Shown: piece after piece, positions 61,784 through 64,000 of the stretch
How the letters are laid out: each line of letters opens with the position of its first letter
How positions within the stretch are numbered: position 1 is the first letter of the stretch
Assembly: GCA_934555825.1 (NCBI GenBank)
Contig: CAKTFJ010000002.1
Coordinates: 186,001 to 250,000 of the forward strand
Origin: an uncultured Hyphomicrobium sp.
GTDB taxonomy: Bacteria; Pseudomonadota; Alphaproteobacteria; Rhizobiales; Hyphomicrobiaceae
Length of the DNA stretch: 64,000 nucleotides
Direction of reading: 5' to 3'
Notes under the pieces: generated by a model
The model's input: the letters and a program-made list of their open reading frames with translations, nothing else
Told to the model about the DNA's origin: nothing
Databases searched by the model: none
Position numbers and translations under genes: made by a program

Positions 61784-63687
61784 CAGAAGGCCTGCCCCAG
61801 GCCGACATAAATTCCGAAGTCGTCGCGGCCGTCCTTTTCGGTAATGGGCATGGCCACGTCGAGGCGCACGGGGCCGAGGGCTGTGAAGTAGCGCAGGCCG
61901 ATGCCCGCGCCCACGTAAGGTGCATCCGAAAACGTTGGAAACGCGCTGTCGGACACGGCTGCGATGTCGACGAACGGGACGATGCCGATGGCGGGCGTTG
62001 CGCGGAGCCTGAGTTCGAGCGATGCCGCGAGCAGCGAGAGACCGCCGGTGACGCGGCCTGCTTCCATTGGGCCCAGACTGCGGTACTCGTAACCGCGCAC
62101 CGAGCCGCCGCCGCCTGCAAAAATGCGATCCGTCGCAGGCACATCCGCCAACGATGCGCCGGCCACGCTTTCGAAAGAGATGCGGCCCGCCAGGACGGCC
62201 CGCCGTTCTTCGTCGAAGGGCAGATAGCTCGCCACCTGCACGCGGCTTGTCACGTAGGCACTGGAATTGGCGACGTCCACCGAAGGCGTGAAGCTCGTCA
62301 GTGCGTGAACGCCGCCCGTCGGGTCCATCCGGTTGTCGCGGGTGTCATAGACCAGATCCGTGGGGAGCGAGAGCACGGAGAAGCTGCGCGTGCCGAAGGC
62401 GTCTTCGATCCGAGACTGGCGGGCCGAGACGGCGACAGAGCCTTCCAAGTCTGGATTGAAGCGGCGAGAGAGGCCGAGCTTCACGAAGCCTGCATAGCTT
62501 TCGTAAGCGTCGGGCGCTTCTCGCTCCAGACGGAACTCCGCGAAGAGGTCTGTGTCGATGTCGAGGATGCCGGGTTTCGCGTAGACGGCGCCTGCGCGGT
62601 ATTCGAGCCCATCCCAGCCATCGGTGCCGATGCGGGCGACAGATGCGTCGATGCGCAGCCGCTCGCCCTCGCCGAACAGGTTTCTGTGGCCCCAGTAGGC
62701 GGTGAGCTCGGTTCCATCCAGTGTTGACAGTGCGGCTGTGCCGCCGAAATAGCGCGGTTTTCTCTCGCTGACTTCGAACGTAATCGGAATGGCGCCATCG
62801 GGGCCGACCTCTTCGCCCTCGACGATACGCACGCTTTCTATGCTTTCGAGCTTCCGCAGCCGTTCGCGTGATTTCCTCAAGTCCGATGGGTTGAAGGGCC
62901 GGCCCGGTTCTATGGCGCTGTAGTCGGCGACTTTGGCGCTCGACAACTCATGGGAGCCCACGACGTTGACCCAGCCGTACACTGCTGGATCGCCCGGTGC
63001 GATTTCGACATCGACGCGGACTTCAGCCGTTGCGTGGTCTGCCGTGATGTCGCGATGGGCGACCTGTGCGAAAGGATAGCCCGCAGCGCGCCATTCTTCG
63101 ACCAGCCTGTCGATGGCTGCGGCGATGATCGCGGGGCGGGCAGGTTCGCCGATCACAAGGCCATAAACCTCCGGGTTCATTGGCGGTGCGACGGGCGTTG
63201 GGATTGTCTGTGTGAATGACATCAGGCCGAATAGAAATGCGGGGCCCGGTTCGATGGCGATGCGAACGGTCGCTGGTGTTGTTTCGTCGGTATCCTCGGT
63301 GAGCGTTGCGAGCACGTTGTCGAGCGGCGTGTCGTCGATCTCGATGGCGACCGTTGCGGCGAAGCGGCCTTCTGATTGGAGCGTGGCCGACAGCCTGTCC
63401 CGATCCGCTCGGGCGCGGGCAACGAGAGATGCCCGATCCGGCGCGCCAGTCTTCTGCTGCTCGATGAGGAGAGATGTGTCGGAGATCACGGCGGTCAAGC
63501 CGGTCTCGTCGTTTTCGACTTCGACGGCGACGGAATAGGCCACGCCGTCAACAACGGGCTCGGCTCCGAACAGGCGCACGCCAAACACCTCCACAGCCTC
63601 CGCCGAGGGCGCGCAAAGCAGCATCGGGAGGAGGCAGAGAGCCAGGGCCCCTCGCTTGAGGGCGGCGGCTTTCGGAGCATCGAGCAA
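61783..63687 (-). CDS. tamA: Outer-membrane assembly protein TamA (Omp85 family)
   Basis: A 634-residue protein: signal peptide (LALCLLPMLLCAPSAEA), three POTRA-type domains (about 35-330; for example YGWVNVVGSHELSSAKVADYSAIEPGRPFNPSDL) and a C-terminal 16-stranded Omp85 barrel (about 335-634). The barrel has the conserved RIFAGGGGSVRGYEYRSLGP loop and end motif GPVRLDVAMPI. TamA assists insertion of autotransporters and other barrel proteins together with TamB. This is relevant to the autotransporter-like protein at 8760. The ATG 63687 is chosen because the signal peptide starts soon after. Confidence 0.94.
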   Translation of the reverse strand: MLDAPKAAALKRGALALCLLPMLLCAPSAEAVEVFGVRLFGAEPVVDGVAYSVAVEVENDETGLTAVISDTSLLIEQQKTGAPDRASLVARARADRDRLSATLQSEGRFAATVAIEIDDTPLDNVLATLTEDTDETTPATVRIAIEPGPAFLFGLMSFTQTIPTPVAPPMNPEVYGLVIGEPARPAIIAAAIDRLVEEWRAAGYPFAQVAHRDITADHATAEVRVDVEIAPGDPAVYGWVNVVGSHELSSAKVADYSAIEPGRPFNPSDLRKSRERLRKLESIESVRIVEGEEVGPDGAIPITFEVSERKPRYFGGTAALSTLDGTELTAYWGHRNLFGEGERLRIDASVARIGTDGWDGLEYRAGAVYAKPGILDIDTDLFAEFRLEREAPDAYESYAGFVKLGLSRRFNPDLEGSVAVSARQSRIEDAFGTRSFSVLSLPTDLVYDTRDNRMDPTGGVHALTSFTPSVDVANSSAYVTSRVQVASYLPFDEERRAVLAGRISFESVAGASLADVPATDRIFAGGGGSVRGYEYRSLGPMEAGRVTGGLSLLAASLELRLRATPAIGIVPFVDIAAVSDSAFPTFSDAPYVGAGIGLRYFTALGPVRLDVAMPITEKDGRDDFGIYVGLGQAF

Positions 63688-63867
63688 CGTGCGTCGTCCG
63701 TGTCGTTATGTCTTTGGGACTCAACGCAAACTCGCTCGCCCGGAACGCCGGCGGCAGACTACGAGGCATCCTACCAGACCGATGCCGGAGATGACACCCG
63801 TGATGGCATCCTGTTGATGATGTTGACCTGAGGGCCACAGGGGCCAATTCGTCGGCCAATGCTTGGC

Positions 63868-64000
63868 TTACGCGAGGGCGGCGCGAATCGCGTCGAGGCC
63901 GTTCGTCAGCGCTGCGGGGCCCGGCTGCAGGATGATCGGAGATTTGATCTCGACGATGCGGCCTCGCTCCACGGCAGGTATTGTGTTCCAGCCTTCGCGG
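63868..64000 (-). CDS. BtuF-like ABC transporter binding protein, C-terminal end (partial)
   Basis: The last 43 codons plus stop of a gene that continues beyond the right edge. The peptide REGWNTIPAVERGRIVEI followed by KSPIILQPGPAALTNGLDAI resembles the C-terminus of periplasmic binding proteins of the BtuF/helical-backbone metal-receptor group (cobalamin, haem or iron-siderophore uptake), which commonly read W-x-x-I-PAV-x-x-G-R-V-x-E and LQPGPAAL. With so little sequence the ligand cannot be named. Confidence 0.7.
   Translation of the reverse strand, partial: REGWNTIPAVERGRIVEIKSPIILQPGPAALTNGLDAIRAALA

Noticed and set aside
1..64000. CRISPR arrays, rRNA genes or a replication origin
   Set aside because: No regularly spaced repeats, ribosomal RNA sequence or DnaA-box cluster was seen.

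Overview
The window is high-GC, gene-dense DNA that most resembles a methylotrophic, possibly denitrifying alphaproteobacterium of the Hyphomicrobium type. The pointers are a formate-tetrahydrofolate ligase plus Methylobacterium-type cyclohydrolase (Fch) cluster, an NnrS-like protein, an Anbu proteasome operon and GbsR, DUF403 and DUF4166 families. The assignment is by recognition only; nothing in the sequence names the genus.

Layout. (1) 1-7.3 kb: the 5' end of a fructose-1,6-bisphosphatase gene, a truncated type I secretion ABC membrane domain, a complete Anbu operon (circularly permuted ATP-grasp, alpha-E/DUF403, transglutaminase, Anbu peptidase; minus strand), a GbsR/MarR regulator with a perfect 20-bp palindrome over its start codon, a DUF4166 protein and a secreted Kazal-domain protein. 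(2) 7.7-34.5 kb: a probable genomic island starting at tRNA-Ser(CGA). It has a decayed large serine recombinase at the tRNA, an IS3-family transposase relic near the right end, and a 12-bp copy of the tRNA 3' end at 34514-34525. Cargo: an autotransporter-type barrel protein, a 7TMR-DISM two-component system, and a large arsenic locus. (3) 34.7-40.4 kb: a YbhG/RbbA/YhhJ-type ABC exporter and a TetR regulator. (4) 41.3-48.9 kb: a one-carbon/tetrahydrofolate cluster (formimidoyltransferase, APC permease, ftfL, fch, folC, metF). (5) 49-56.2 kb: universal stress protein, NnrS-like protein, a small haem protein with DUF2892 and a BigR/SqrR-like ArsR repressor, and a divergent RND efflux pair. (6) 56.5-64 kb: two small secreted proteins with intrinsic terminators, the tamA-tamB operon, and the 3' end of a BtuF-like binding protein gene.

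The arsenic locus is the most interesting part. A minus-strand operon (13.9-19.8 kb) encodes an outer-membrane barrel, a dolichol-phosphate-mannose-synthase-like glycosyltransferase, two rhodaneses, an ArsM arsenite methyltransferase, a TVP38/TMEM64 protein and a flippase-like protein. Divergent from it are a radical SAM enzyme with extra C-terminal cysteines, a DUF547 protein and a GT-C-type glycosyltransferase. Next comes arsR-pstS-pstC-pstA-pstB-aioB-aioA, in which phosphate uptake and arsenite oxidase genes are packed into one apparent transcription unit. Convergent to aioA are a MerA-like disulfide oxidoreductase and the two glycosyltransferases usually seen in arsenosugar loci (TIGR04283 and TIGR04282 types). 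No canonical ArsS is seen. The inferred picture is an arsenite-oxidising, arsenic-methylating organism that may build an arsenosugar or lipid-linked arseno-glycan with a non-canonical radical SAM enzyme. That picture rests on gene content and needs biochemical proof.
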